Positions 43,545 through 57,669 of a DNA stretch of 64,000 bases are shown piece by piece. This DNA is from Siderastrea siderea (Eukaryota; Cnidaria; Anthozoa; Scleractinia; Rhizangiidae). The first letter of the stretch is position 1; every line of letters starts with the position of its first letter. The notes beneath the pieces were generated by a model. It searched no databases, was not told the origin of the DNA, and saw nothing but the letters and a program-made list of their open reading frames with translations. The stretch lies in contig OZ034972.1 of the NCBI GenBank assembly GCA_964030785.1, forward strand, positions 17,393,183 to 17,457,182. Direction: 5' to 3'. The position numbers were made by a program, and so were the translations under genes.

Positions 43545-44544
43545 TCGTATTGTAAAAGTTGCATGTGCCTCTGTTTGCGCCCCCTGTTGAAGAGACACTT
43601 CGCTGGGGTCCATTGGAAAAAAGCGGATACTCTTCTTTGAGTATCGCTGGTGACACAGTAGAAATGGTTAACCAAAGCTGAGTGTCAACCACTGACCAAT
43701 TAATAGACTTATTTACACTAGCTTTCTGGCGAAACTTAAAATCATAAGATGCCCATCCTAACCCTTTGTGCACACTGGCTGCATATCTAATCAAACTAAC
43801 ATATTGCAAGAGTTCCTGCGATCTTGTTGGGAACTTGTCGATTAGTACACTCATATAGGTAAAAGCAGTGGTCCACTGTTCAATATCGGTGATTGAGGTG
43901 GAGGCTGTCGGCTTCGATTTCTTCGACACCTTAACAACGGAGTTCTCTAACGATAGGACAAGATTATCATCCTCGTCGTGCAGCGACAGGTTCTTAGGAA
44001 GTAGTTTTGAAAGATCAAAAAACTCACCACTTTGGATGTCTTTGATGTACTGTTCTGGGATGTCTTGGAAGGGCGATGCGAAGTTTACCGCCGCAGTGTT
44101 CGTGGGAACTGTCGTTTCGAGCGCTGTGCCAGGCACAAGCGAAGCGGGCCTTTGGGCAAGAAGGCTCGACGAAGCACTCACAGCGGCCCTAGCCGCCTCG
44201 GTCGCTATTTCCCTGGCAGATTGTTTCACAGTGTCCACAACTAATTGTTGGATCGTCTGCATCTGGCCGTCTGTAAACTCAGGGCGCTCTTCCCTTTGTG
44301 CCGCCGTTTCGTCCTTGTTTGGAGCTGCTGGTTTATGTTCATTGATGTTTTGAACCTGAGTTGGTGGTGGATTGTTCAGCTCCCGGAGCCGGCGTTCGAG
44401 AGTCTTTCGGACTCCTGTCGATGGTTTCCCATGTTGAACGCAAAGAGAGCGAAGGTCAGCGATGAATAGGGCTCCAAACACGGTCGGCTCAATATCCGGT
44501 TGTGCGCTTGGGCGGGAAGTCGACAGGCGTGCTCGTGGTGGCAT
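43369..44544 (-). CDS. Gag of element B copy 3, frame intact, SAP-like N-terminus and zinc cluster
   Basis: This 391-residue frame starts at ATG 44544. Residues 26-56 resemble a SAP domain (ADLRSLCVQHGKPSTG then a basic helix). Residues 95-130 are alanine-rich and probably helical. A core at about 165-300 (GEFFDLSKLLP to WLTIS) is shared in pattern with element A gag. The zinc cluster has C328, C337, C342, H346 (CCCH spacing 8-4-3) and then C348, C351, H355, C360 (spacing 2-3-4). A basic Ser-rich tail follows. Gag would bind element RNA; the SAP-like part suggests DNA or chromatin contact. Its 3' end overlaps pol in the +1 frame. Confidence 0.8.
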   Translation of the reverse strand: MPPRARLSTSRPSAQPDIEPTVFGALFIADLRSLCVQHGKPSTGVRKTLERRLRELNNPPPTQVQNINEHKPAAPNKDETAAQREERPEFTDGQMQTIQQLVVDTVKQSAREIATEAARAAVSASSSLLAQRPASLVPGTALETTVPTNTAAVNFASPFQDIPEQYIKDIQSGEFFDLSKLLPKNLSLHDEDDNLVLSLENSVVKVSKKSKPTASTSITDIEQWTTAFTYMSVLIDKFPTRSQELLQYVSLIRYAASVHKGLGWASYDFKFRQKASVNKSINWSVVDTQLWLTISTVSPAILKEEYPLFSNGPQRSVSSTGGANRGTCNFYNTSGTCNSDPCYFRHVCNKCSGSHPRVDCPTHPVRQPEREGGRNRDNDHGNSKSSSSHRK

Positions 44545-44890
44545 AATTTGAAGTCCTGAAACTTAAAATCGCCTCACAGGATCGTCTCACAGGATAGGGA
44601 AACCGTCTCAGAAGAGAGCGAAGAAACAAGCTGAAAATACAGTTTGCTAGCTCGCAGCGAAGGAATGAATGAACACACAACTCGTGCTCGATGCCTGGGG
44701 TTCGATTGACAGTGAAATACCAGCCAATTCTGATTGGCTCAGCGTACAGTTTGCGTTACTAATGCATGTGATCACACTAAACTTTGGACTTTGAAACCCT
44801 ACCCTCTACCTTATAGCATGTCACACAACCAGCACGTAATCACTCATGGTTGTCCCATTAACTTAAATTATGAGGACAGAAATTGGTCTT
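44545..44890 (-). promoter_or_regulatory. 5' leader of element B copy 3 with inverted CCAAT pair
   Basis: This is the same leader as 23882-24224, with the agccaat/attggct pair at 44722-44739. Conservation in all copies reflects shared descent and is not evidence of selection. Confidence 0.45.
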
Positions 44891-47800
44891 CAAAATTGGT
44901 GCGCCCAGTGAGAAAATGACAAAACGTGCTGATCTCGGACTGAAAACCCTGTTTGAACAAACTCATACACTTTGCTAAAAATGGCTAAGAAGTGGTGTAC
45001 CCAGTGCGGAATCGTCAAAACGTGGTGACCTCCCGCTGACAACACTGTTTTGTACAAAACACGTGCACTTTGCTGAAAATCGCTATAAAGTGGTGCGCCC
45101 AGTGCGAAAATGACAAAACGTGCTCATCTCGGGATGAAAACGCTTTTTTGGACAAACCATGCACTTTGCTATAAATGGCTGAGAAGTTGTGCGCCCAGTG
45201 TGGAATCGACGAAACGTGCTGATCTCTGGGGTTAAAAACGCTTTTTTGGACAAACTCGTGCACTTTGCTAAAAATGGCTAAGAAGTGGTGTACCCAGTGC
45301 GAATTCGACAAAACGTGGTGACCTCCCGCTGACAACACTGTTTTTTACAAAACACGTGCACTTTGCTGAAAATCGCTAAAAAGTGGTGCGCCCAGTGCGA
45401 AAATCACGAAACGTGCTCATCTCAGGTTGAAAACGCTGTTTTGGACGAACTCGCGCACTTTGCTCAAAACCACTAAAAAGTGTTGTGCCCAGTGCCAAAA
45501 TGAGAAAACGTGCTGATCTCGCGCTGCAAACGCAGTTTTGAACAAACTCGTGTACTTTGCTGAAAATTGCTAAAAAGTGGTGCACTCAGTTTGAAAATGA
45601 CGAAACGTGCTGATCTCAGACTGAAAACGCTGTTTTGTACAAAGTTGTGCACTTTGCTGAAAACCGCTAAAAAGTTGTGTGACCGGTGCCAAAATGGCAA
45701 AACGTGCTTCTCTCGGACTGAAAACGCTGTTTTGTACAAACTTGTGTACTTTGCTCATAACTGCTAAAAAGTAGTGTGCGCAGTGCGAAAATGACAAAAG
45801 GTGCTGATCTCGGTGGCTGAAAACGCTCTTTTGGACAAACTCATCCACTTTGCTGAAAGTCGCTCAAAATTGATGCCCCGATGGGAAAATGACAAAACGT
45901 GTTGATTACGAACTGAAAAGGCTGTTTTGCACAAAATCGTGCACTTTGCTAAAAATGGCCAAGAAGTGGTGCGTCCAGTGCGGAATTGATAAAACGTGCT
46001 GATCACAGCCTGAAAACACAGTTTTGAACAATCCCGTGCACTTTGCAAAAAATTGCTAAAAAGGAGTGTGCCCGGTGCGAAAATAACAAAACGTGCTGAT
46101 CTCGGGCTGAAAACCCTGTTTTGTACAAACTCGCGCACTTTGCTCAAAAGAGCTAAAAAGTGTTGTACCCAGTGTGAAAATAAAAAAACGTCGTGATGTC
46201 GCGCTGAAAACGCTTATTTGTACAAACTTGTGTACTTTGCTGAAAATCGCTAAAAAGTGGTCAGCCTAATGCGAAAATGACGAAACGTGCTGATCTCGGG
46301 CTGAAAATGCTGTTTTGTGCAAACTCGCGCACTTTGCTAAAAACCGGTAACAAGTGGTGGACCCAGTGCAAAAATGACGAAACGTGCTGATCTCCGGATG
46401 AAAACGCTGTTTTGTACAAACTCGTGCACTTTGCTGAAAATCATCGAAACGTGGAACGCCCAGTGTTAAAATGACAAAACGTGGTGATCTTGGACTCAAA
46501 ACGCTGTTTTGTACTTTATACAAACGCATGCACTTTGCTGAGGATCGCTCAAAATTGGTGCAACCAGTGGGAAAATGACAAAACGCGCTGATCTCGGGTT
46601 GGAAACGCTGTTTTGCACAAACCATGCACTTTGCTACAAATGGCTAAGAAGTTGTGCGCCCAGTGTGGAATCGACGAAACGTGCTGATCTCTGGGGCTAA
46701 AAACGCTGTTTTGGACAAACTCGTGCACTTTGCTAATAATGGCTAAGAAGTGGTGCAGCCAGTGCAGAATCTACAAAACGTGCTCATCTTGGGCTGAAAA
46801 CGCTGTTTTATACAAAGTCGCGCAGTTACCTGAAAACCCCTAAAAAGTGGTGTGCCCGGTGCAAAAATGACAAAACGTGCTGATTTTGCGCTGAAAACGC
46901 TGTTTTGTACAATCTCGTGCACTTTGCTAAAAATGACTTAAAAGTAGTGCGTCCAGTTCGAAAATGACAAATTGTGCTCATCTCGGGCTGAAAACGCTGT
47001 TTTGTACAAACTCGTGTACTTTGCTGAAAACCACTAAAAAGTAGTGTATCCATAGCAAAAATGAGAAAATGGGTGATCACGGGCTGAAAACGCTGCTTTC
47101 CACAAAATCGTGCATTTTGCTAAAAATAGCTAAGACGTGGTGCACCCAGTGCGGAATCAACAAAACGTGCTAATCTCGGGCTGAAAACGCTGTTCTGTAC
47201 AAACTCGCGCAATTTGCTCAAAACCGCTAAAAAGTGTTGTGCCCAGTGCGAAAGTGACAAAACGTGCTGATTTCGCGCTGGAAACACTGTTTTCTACAAA
47301 CTCGTGTACTTTCCTAAAAACGCTAACAAGTGGTGCACCCAGTGCAAAAATGCCAAACCGTGCTAATCTCGGGCTAAAAACACTGTTTTCTACAAACTCT
47401 TGCCCTTTGGTGAAAACCGTGAAAAAGCTGTGCGCCCTATGCAAAAATGACAAAACGTGCTTATCTCAAGCTGAAAACGCTGTTTTGTACACACTGTGCA
47501 CTTTGCTAAAAATTGCTAAAAAGTAGTGCCCGCAGTGCAAAAATGACAAAACGTGCTGATCTCGGGCTGAAAACGCTGTTTTGTACAAACTCGTGTACTT
47601 TGCTAAAAACCGCTAAAAACTGTTGTGCCCAGTGCAAAATTGAAAAAATGTGCCGATCTCGCGCTGGAAACGTTGTTTTGTACAAACTTGTGTACTTTGC
47701 TGAATAGTGCTAAAAAGTGGTGCACCTAGTTCGAAAGTAACGAAACGTGCTGGTTTTGGGCTGAAAACGCTGTTTTGTACAAACTCCTGCACTTTGCTAA

Positions 47801-50231
47801 AAATGGCTAAAAAGTAGTGCGTCCACTGCGAAAATGACAAAATGTGCTCATTTCGGGCTGAAAACACCCTTTCGTAGAAACTCGTGTACTTTGCTGAAAA
47901 CCGATAAAAAGTAGTGTAGCCAGTGCAAAAATGAGAAAATGACTGATCAGGGCTGAAAACGCTGTTTTGTACAAAGTCGCGTACTTTGGTCAAAACTGCT
48001 AAAAAGTGTTGTGCCCAGTGCGAAAATGACAAAACGTGCTGATCTTGCGCTGGATACGCTGTTTTGTACAAACTCGTGTACTTTGCTTAAAATCGCTAAA
48101 AACTGGTGAACCCAGTGCAAAAATGACGAAACGTGTTGATCTTGGGCTGAGAACGCCATTTTGCACAAAGTCGCACACTTTGCTAAAAACCGCTAAAAAG
48201 TGGTGTGTCCGGTGCAAAAATGACAAAAACGTGCTGATTTCGGGCTGAAAACGCTGTTTTGTGCAAACTCGTGCACTTTGCTAAAAATGGCTAAAAAGTA
48301 GTGCGTCCACTGCGAAAATGACAAAATGTGCTCATCTCGGGCTGAAAACACCTTTTCTTACAAACTCGTGTACTTTGCTGAAAACCGCTAAAAAGTAGTG
48401 TAGCCAGTGCAAAAATGACAAAATGGCTGATCAGGGGCTGAAAACGCTGTTTTCTACAAACTCGTGCAGTTTGCTAAAATGGCTAAAAAAGTAGTGCACA
48501 AAGTGCGAAAATGACAAAACGTGCTGATCTCGGGCTGAAAACATCTGCTTTGTACAAGCTAGAGCACTTAGCTAAAAATCGCTAAAAAAGTAGTGCACCC
48601 TGTGCAAAAATGACACAAAGTGCTGATCCTGGGCTAAAAACGCTGTTTTGTACTAAACTCGTGTACTTTGCTAAAAATCGCTGAAAAAGGGGTGCATCCA
48701 GTGCAAAAATGACGAAACGTGCTGGTCTTGAGCTGTAAACGCAGTTTTTCACCAACTCGTGCACTTTCCTGAAAATGGCAAAAGGTATTGCCCCCACTGC
48801 GGAATCGACAAAACGTGCTGACCTTCTGCCAAAAACTCTGTTTTGTACAAACTCGCCCACTTAGCTCAAAACAGCTAAAAGTGTTGTGCCCTGTGCGAAA
48901 ATGACAAAACGTGCTGAGCTCGCGCCGGAAACGCTGTTTTGTACAAAGTCGTGTACTTTGATGAAACTCGCTAAAAAGTGGTGCGCCCAGTGCAAAAATG
49001 ACAAAACGCGCTTATCTCGGGCTGAAAACGATGTTTTTTCCAAAGTCGTGTACTTTGCTGAAAATGGCTAAAAAGTAGTTTGCCCAAAGCGAAAATAACA
49101 AAGCGTGCTGATCTCCGGATGAAAACGCTGTCTTGTACAAAATCGTGCACTTTGCCGAAAATTACTAAAATGTGGTACGTCCAGTGTTAAAATGACAAAA
49201 CGTGGTGATCTTAGGATGAAACCGCTGTTTTGTACTTTGTACAAACGCATGCACTTTGCTAAAAATCGCTCAAAATTGGTGCCACCAGTGCGAAAATCAC
49301 AAAACGTGCTGATCTTGCGCTGGATACGCTGTTTTGTACAAACTCGTGTACTTTGTTTTAAATCGTTAAAAACTGGTGACCCCTGAGTGCAAAAATGACC
49401 AAACGTGCTGATCTTGGGCTGAGAACGCTAGTTTGCACAAAGTCGCACACTTTGCTAAAAACCGCTAAAAAGTGGTATGTCCGAGCAAAAATGAAAAAAG
49501 CGTGCTGATGTCGGGCTGAAAACGCTGTTTTGTAGAAACTCGTGCACTTTGCTGAAAATGGCTAAAAAGTGGTGCGTCCACTGCGAAAATGACAAAATGT
49601 GCTCATCTCGGGCTGAAAACACCTTTTCGTACAAACTCGTGTACTTTGCTGAAAACTGCTAAATAGTAGTGTAGCCAGTGCAAAAATGAGAAAATGGCTG
49701 ATCAGGGGCTGAAAACGCTGTTTTCTACAAACTCGCGCAGTTTGCTAAAATGGCTAAAAAGTAGTGCGCAGAGTGCGAAAATGACAAAACGTGCTGATCT
49801 CGGGCTGAAAACATCTGCTTTGTACAAGCTAGAGCACTTTGTTAAAAATCGCTAAAAAAGTAGTGCACCCAGTGCAAAAATGACAGAAGGTGCTGATCTT
49901 GGGCTAAAAACGCTGTTTTGTACCAAACTCGTGTATTTTGCTAAAAATCGCTAAAAAAGGGGTGCACCCAGTGCAAAAATGACGAAACGTGCTGGTCTTG
50001 AGCTGTAAACGCAGTTTTTCACCAACTCGTGCGCTTTCGTGAAAATGGCAAAAGGTATTGCGCCCAATGCAGAATCGACAAAACGTGCTGATCTCGGGCT
50101 GAAAACGCTGTTTTGTACAAAGTCGTGCACTTTGCTGAAAACCGCTAAAAAGTGGTGTCCCCGGTGCGACAATGACAAAACGTGCTGATTTCGAGCCGAA
50201 AACCCTGTTTTGTACATACTCCAGCACTTTG

Positions 50232-51371
50232 CTAAAAATGGCTAAAAAGTAGTGCGCCCAGTGCGAAAATAACAAAACGTGCTGAGCTCAAGCCCAAAAC
50301 GCTGTTTTGTACAAACTCGTGTACTTTGATGAAAACCGCTAAAAACTTGTGTGCCCAGTACGAAAATGACAAAACGTGCTGATCTCGGGAGCTGAAAACG
50401 CTGCTTTCGACAAACTCTTGCACTTTCCTGAAAATTGCTAAAAAGTAGTGCACCAAGTGCGAAAATGACAAAACGTGCTGATCTCGGGCTGAAAACGCTG
50501 TTTTGCACAAACTCGTGCACTTTGCTGAAAACCGCTAAAAAGTGGTGTCCCCGGTGCGACAATGACAAAACGTGCTAATTTCGAGCCGGAAACGCTGTTT
50601 TGTACATACTCCAGCACTTTGCTAAAAATGGCTAAAAAGTAGCGCGCCCAGTGCGAAAATGACAAAACGTCCTGAGCTCGAGCCCAAAACTCGTGTACTT
50701 TGATGAAAACCGCTAAAAACTTGTGTGCCCAGTGCGAAAATGACAAAACGTGCTGATCTCGGAGGCTGAAAACGCTCTTTTTTAAAAACTCGTGCAGTTT
50801 GCTAAAAATGGCTAAAAAGTAGTGCGCCCAGTGCGAAAATGACAAAACGTGCTGATCTCGAGCCCAAAACGCTGTTTTGTACGAACTTGTGTACTTTGAT
50901 GAAAACCGCTAAAAACTTGTGTGCCCAGTACGAAAATGACAAAACGTGCTGATCTCGGGAGCTGAAAACGCTGCTTTCGACAAACTCTTGTACTTTCCTG
51001 AAAATTGCTAAAAAATAGTGCACCAAGTGCGAAAATGACAAAACGTGCTGATCTCGGGCTGAAAACGCTGTTTTGCACAAACTCGTGCACTTTGCTGAAA
51101 ACCGCTAAAAAGTGGTGTCCCCGGTGCGACAATGACAAAACGTGCTAATTTCGAGCCGGAAACGCTGTTTTGTACATACTCCAGCACTTTGCTAAAAATG
51201 GCTAAAAAGTAGCGCGCCCAGTGCGAAAATGACAAAACGTGCTGAGCTCGAGCCCAAAACTCGTGTACTTTGATGAAAACCGCTAAAAACTTGTGTGCCC
51301 AGTGCGAAAATGACAAAACGTGCTGATCTCGGAGGCTGAAAACGCTCTTTTTTAAAAACTCGTGCAGTTTG
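50232..51371. repeat. 570-bp higher-order satellite repeat, two tandem copies
   Basis: 50232-50801 recurs at 50802-51371 with few differences. Each is about six monomers; one monomer in the unit lacks the gctgttttgtacaaa segment (near 50690 and 51258), which explains why the period is shorter than six full monomers. Confidence 0.75.
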
Positions 51372-54300
51372 CTAAAAATGGCTAAAAAGTAGTGCGCCCA
51401 GTGCGAAAATGACAAAACGTGCTGATCTCGGAGGCTGAAAACGCTTTTTTGTAAAAACTCGTGCAGTTTGCAAAAAATGGCTAAAAAGTAGTGCGCCCAG
51501 TGCGAAAATGACAAGACGTTCTGATCTCGGACTGAAAACGCTGTTTTGTACAAGCTCGAGCACTTTGCTGAAAATCGCTAAAAAGTAGTGTGCCCTGTGC
51601 GAAAATGACAAAACGTGCTGATCTTGGACTGAAAACGCTGTTTTAGAAACTCGTGCACTTTGCTGAAAATCGCTAAAAAAGTAGTGCACCTAGTGCGAAA
51701 ATGACAAAACGCCGTGATCTTGGGCTAAAAACACTGTTTTGTACCAAACTTGCATACTTTGCTAAGAATCGCTAAAAAAGGGGTGCACCCAGTGCAAAAA
51801 TGACGAAACGTGGTAGTCTTGGGCTGTAAACGCTGTTTTGCACCAACTCGCGCACTTTCCTGAAAATGGCTAAAAAGTAGTGCGCCCAGTGCGGAATCGA
51901 GAAAACGTGCTGATCTCGGGCTGATAACTCTGTTTTGTACAAGATCGCGAATTTTTCTTAAAACCCCTAAAAAGTGGTGTGCCCAGTGCAAAAATGACAA
52001 AACGTGCTGATCTCGGACTGAAAACGCTGTTTTGCACAAACTCGTGCACTTTCCTAAAAATGGCTAAGAAGTGGCACACCCAGTGCGGCAATAAGAAACC
52101 GTGCTCATCTTGAGCTAAAAACACTGTTTTGTACAAACATGTGCACTTTGCTGAAATTCGCTAAAAAGTGGTTCGCCCAGGGCGAAAATTACAAAACGTA
52201 CTGATCTCGCTCTGAAACCGCTGTTTTGGACAAACTCGTGTACTTTGCTAAAAATCGCTAAAAAGTAGTGCGCCTAGTGCGAAAATAACAAAACGTGCTA
52301 ATCTCGGGCTTAAAACTTCTGTTTTGTACAAGCTTTGAGCACTTTCCTGAAAATCGCTAAAACGTCGTGCGCTCCGTGTCAAAATGACAGAACGCGGTAA
52401 TCTTGGGCTAAGAACGCCGTTTTGTACATTGTAGAAATTCGTGCACTTTGCTTAAAATCGCTGTTTTGTACAAACTCGTGTACTTTGTTTTAAATCGTTA
52501 AAAACTGGTGACCCCAGTGCAAAAATGACGAAACGTGCTGATCTTGGGCTGAGAACGCTATTTTGCACAAAGTCGCACACTTTGCTAAAAACCGCTAAAA
52601 AGTGGTGTGTCCGGAGCAAAAATGAAAAAAGCGTGCTGATATCGGGCTGAAAACGCTGTTTTGTAGAAACTCGTGCACTTTGCTGAAAATGGCTAAAAAT
52701 CGCTAAAACGTCGTGCGCTCCGTGTCAAAATGACAGAACGCGGTAATCTTGGGCTAAGAACGCCGTTTTGTACATTGTGGAAATTCGTGCACTTTGCTTA
52801 AAATCGCTCAAAATTAGTTCCCTCGGTGCAAAAATGACAAAACGTGCTCCTCTCGGGCCTAAAACGCTGTTTTGTACAAACTCGTGTACTTTTATGAAAA
52901 CCGGCATAAAGTATTGTGCCCAATGCCAAAATGACAAAACGCGCTGATCTCGGGGGCTCAAGACGCAGTTTTGGACAAACTCATGCACTTTCCTGGAAAT
53001 TGCTTAAAAGTAGTGCGTGCAGTGCGAGAATGAGAAAACGTGCTGATCTCGGGCTGAATACGCTGTTTTGTAGAAGCTCGCGCACTTGGATCAAAACTGC
53101 TAAAAAGTGTTGTGCCCAGTGCAAAAATTACAAAAAGTGCTGACCTCGCGCTGAAAACGTTGTTTTGCACAAATTCGTGTAATTTGCTGAAAACGCTAAA
53201 ACGTGCTGCACCCAGTGCGAAAATGACAAACGGTGCTGATCTCGGGCTGAAAACGCTGTTAAAAAAGTGTGCCCGGTGCGAAAATGACAAAACATGCTGA
53301 TCTCGGGTGCTGAAAACACTGTTTTCTACAAACTCTTGCAGTTTGCTAAGAATGGCTAAAAAGTAGTGCGCCTAGAGCGAAAATGACAAAACGTGCTGAT
53401 CTCGGACTGAAAACGCTGTTTTGAACAAATTCGTGCACTTTGCTGAAAACCGCTAAAAAAGTAGTGCGCCCAGTGCCAAAATGACAAAACGTGCTTATCT
53501 CGGCCTGAAAACTTCTGTTTTGTACAAGCTAGGGCACTTTGCTGAAAATCGCCGAAAACGTGCTGATCTCGGGCTGAAAACACTCTTTTGTACAAACCTG
53601 TGCACTTTGCTAAGAATTGCTAAAACGTTTTGCGCCCAGTGCGAAAATGACAACACGTCCAGATCGCGGCCTGAAGACGCTGTTTTGGACAAACTCACGC
53701 ACTTTTCTAAAAACCACTGAAAAGTAGTGTGTCCAGTGGAAAAATGACCAAGCGTGCTGACCTGGGGATGAAAACGCTGTCTTGTACAAACTTGTGCACT
53801 TTGCTGAAAATTGCTTAGAAGTGGTGCACCCAGTGCGACAATGACAAATCGTGCTGATCTCGGGCTGAAAACGCTGTTTTGCACAAACTCGTGCACTTTG
53901 CATAAAATTGCTAAGAAGTGGTGCACCCAGTGCAAAAATGACAAAACGTGGTGACCTTGGGCTGAAAACGCTGTTTTGTACAAAGTCGCGAACTTTGCTG
54001 AAAACTGCTGAAAAGTAGTGCGCCCAGTGCGAAAATGACAAAGCGTGCTCATCTCGGGCCCAAAACGCTGTTTTGCGCAAACTCGTGCACTTTGCTAAAA
54101 ATGGCTAAGAAGTGGTACGCGCAGTGCGGAATTCAGAAAACGTGCTGATCTCGGGCTCAGAACGCTGTTTTGTACAAACTAGCGCACTTTCCTGAAAACC
54201 GCTATAAAGTAGTTTGCCCAGTACGAAAATGACAAAACGTGCTGATGTCGGGGGCTCTTAAGGCTTTTTTGTAAAAACTCGTGCAGTTCGCTAAAAACCA

Positions 54301-57300
54301 CCAAAAAGCAGTGTGCCCAGTGCGAAAATGAAAAAACCGTGCTGATTTCGGGGGCTGAAAACGCTGTTTTCTACAAACTCGTGCAGTTTGCTAAAAATCG
54401 CTAAAAAGTAGTGCACCCACTGCGAAAATGACAAAATGTGCTGATCTCGGCCTGAAAATGCTGTATTGTACAAACTCGCTCAGTTTGCTCAAAACCACTA
54501 AAAAGTGTTGTGCTCAGTGCGAAAATGCCATACGTGCTGATCTGGGGGGTTAAGACACAGTTTTGTACAAACTCGTTTATTTTGCTGAAAATCGCTAAAG
54601 GGTGGTGCACCCAGTGCCAAAATGACAAAACGTGCTGATCTTGGGCTTACAACGCTGTTTTGTACAAACTTGCGCACTCTGCTAAAAACTGCTAAAAAGT
54701 GGTGTGCCCAGTGCAAACAACGGCAAATCGTGCTGATCTCGGGCTGGAAACTCTGATTTGTACAAACTCGTCCACTTTGCTAAAAATTGCTAAAAAGTAG
54801 TGCGCCCAGTGGGGAATCGAAAAACGTGCTGATCTCGAGCTGAAAACGCTGTTTTGTACAAACTCGCGCACTTTGCTCAAAACTGCTAAAACGTGTTGTA
54901 CGCAGTGCGAAAAAGACAAAACATGCTGATCTCGAGCTTGAAACGCTGTTTTCTACAAACTCGTGTACTTTGGTGAAAACCGCTAAAAAGTGGTGTGCCT
55001 GGTGCGAAAAGGACAAAACGTGCTGATTTCGGGCTGAAAACGCTGTTTTGTACAAACTCGTGCACTTTAATAAAAATCGCTAAATAGTAATGCGTCCAGT
55101 GCGAAAATGACAAAACGTGCTGATCTCGGACTGAAACCGCTGGTTTGGACAAACTCGTGTACTTTGCTAAAAATCGCTTAAAAGTAGTGTGCCTAGTGCG
55201 AAAATGACAAAAGGTTCTGATCTTGGGCTGAAAACGCTGTTTTATACAAATTCGCTCATTTTGCTGAAAACCCCAAAAAGTGGTGTGCCCGGTGCAAAAA
55301 TGAGAAAACGTGCTGATCTCGGACTTAAAACGCTGTTTTGCACAAACTTGTGCACTTTGCTAAAACTGGGTAAGAAGTGGCGCACCCAGTGCGAAAATGA
55401 CGAAACGTGCTGATCTCGGGCTGAAAACGCTGTTTTATACAAAGTCGCGCACTTTGCTGAAAACCCCAAAAAGTGGTCTGACCGGTGCGAAAATGACAAA
55501 ACGTGCTGATCTCGGACTGAAGCCGCTGTTTTGTACAAACTCGATTACTTTTCTAAAAAATTGCTAAAAAGTGGTGCACCCGGTGCGAAGATGACGAAAC
55601 GTGCTGATCTCGGGCTGAAAACGCTGTTTTATACAAAGTAGCGCACTTTGCTGAAAACCCCAAAAAGTGGTGTGCCCGGTGCGAAAATGACAAAACGTGC
55701 TGATCTCGGACTGAAAACGCTGTTTTGCACAAACTTTGCACTTTGCTAAAACTGGGTAAGAAGTGGTACACCCAGTGCGAAAGTTACAAAACGTGCTGAT
55801 CTCGGACTGAAACCACTGTTTTGGACAAACTTGTGTACTTTTCTAAAAATCGCTAAAAAGTAGTGTGCCTAGTGCGAAAATGACCAAAGGTGCTGATATC
55901 GGGCTGAAAACGCTGTTTTGTACAAACTCGCGCACTTTTCTCAAAACAGCTAAAAATTGTTGTGCCCAGTGCGAAAACGACAAAAGGTGCTGAGCTCGCA
56001 ATGGCAACGCTGTTTTGTACAAACTCGTGTACTTTTCTGAAACTCGCTAAGAAGTGGTGCACCCAGTGAAAAATGACGAAACGTGGTGATCTCGGGCTGA
56101 AAACGCTGTTTTGTACAAAGTCGCGCACTTTGCTGAAAACCGCTAAAAAGTGGTGTCCCCGGCGCGACAATGACAAAACGTGCTGATTTCGAGCCGAAAA
56201 CGCTGTTTTGTACATACTCCAGCACTTTGCTAAAAATGGCTAAAAAGTAGTGCGCCCAGTGCGAAAATGACAAAACGTGCTGATCTCGAGCCCAAAACGC
56301 TGTTTTGTACGAACTTGTGTACTTTGATGAAAACCGCTAAAAACTTGTGTGCCCAGTACGAAAATGACAAAACGTGCTGATCTCGGGAGCTGAAAACGCT
56401 GCTTTCGACAAACTCTTGTACTTTCCTGAAAATTGCTAAAAAATAGTGCACCAAGTGCGAAAATGACAAAACGTGCTGATCTCGGGCTGAAAACGCTGTT
56501 TTGCACAAACTCGTGCACTTTGCTGAAAACCGCTAAAAAGTGGTGTCCCCGGTGCGACAATGACAAAACGTGCTAATTTCGAGCCGGAAACGCTGTTTTG
56601 TACATACTCCAGCACTTTGCTAAAAATGGCTAAAAAGTAGCGCGCCCAGTGCGAAAATGACAAAACGTGCTGAGCTCGAGCCCAAAACTCGTGTACTTTG
56701 ATGAAAACCGCTAAAAACTTGTGTGCCCAGTGCGAAAATGACAAAACGTGCTGATCTCGGAGGCTGAAAACGCTCTTTTTTAAAAACTCGTGCAGTTTGC
56801 TAAAAATGGCTAAAAAGTAGTGCGCCCAGTGCGAAAATGACAAAACGTGCTGATCTCGGAGGCTGAAAACGCTTTTTTGTAAAAACTCGTGCAGTTTGCA
56901 AAAAATGGCTAAAAAGAAGTGCGCCCAGTGCGAAAATGACAAGACGTTCTGATCTCGGACTGAAAACGCTGTTTTGTACAAGCTCGAGCACTTTGCTGAA
57001 AATCGCTAAAAAGTAGTGTGCCCTGTGCGAAAATGACAAAACGTGCTGATCTCGGGCTGAAAACGCTGTTTTATACAAAGTAGTGCACTTTGCTGAAAAC
57101 CCCAAAAAGTGGTGTGCCCGGTGCGAAAATGACAAAACGTGCTGATCTCGGACTGAAAACGCTGTTTTGCACAAACTTTGCACTTTGCTAAAACTGGGTA
57201 AGAAGTGGTACACCCAGTGCGAAAGTTACAAAACGTGCTGATCTCGGACTGAAACCACTGTTTTGGACAAACTTGTGTACTTTTCTAAAAATCGCTAAAA

Positions 57301-57669
57301 AGTAGTGTGCCTAGTGCGAAAATGACCAAAGGTGCTGATATCGGGCTGAAAACGCTGTTTTGTACAAACTCGCGCACTTTTCTCAAAACAGCTAAAAATT
57401 GTTGTGCCCAGTGCGAAAACGACAAAAGGTGCTGAGCTCGCAATGGCAACGCTGTTTTGTACAAACTCGTGTACTTTTCTGAAACTCGCTAAGAAGTGGT
57501 GCACCCAGTGAAAAATGACGAAACGTGGTGATCTCGGGCTGAAAACGCTGTTTTGTACAAAGTCGCGCACTTTGCTGAAAACCGCTAAAAAGTGGTGTCC
57601 CCGGCGCGACAATGACAAAACGTGCTGATTTCGAGCCGAAAACGCTGTTTTGTACATACTCCAGCACTT
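50800..57669. repeat. 6870-bp higher-order satellite repeat, first copy
   Basis: Blocks recur at exactly +6870 (for example 51725 to 58595, 52725 to 59595, 53610 to 60480 and 55853 to 62723) with only scattered substitutions. The first copy contains a nested 1442-bp duplication at its end. Confidence 0.82.

Larger units (their letters stand above)
40303..44890 (-). mobile_element. Element B copy 3 (YR retrotransposon), best-preserved gag
   Basis: This 4588-bp copy has the same boundaries and site as copies 1 and 2. Gag and recombinase frames are both open. Pol carries the three stops common to all copies, an extra TGA at 43137-43139, and a TGA at 42624-42626. It lacks the gag nonsense codon, the pol one-base insertion and the 2945-type stop of copies 1 and 2, so it branches outside those two. 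Confidence 0.85.
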
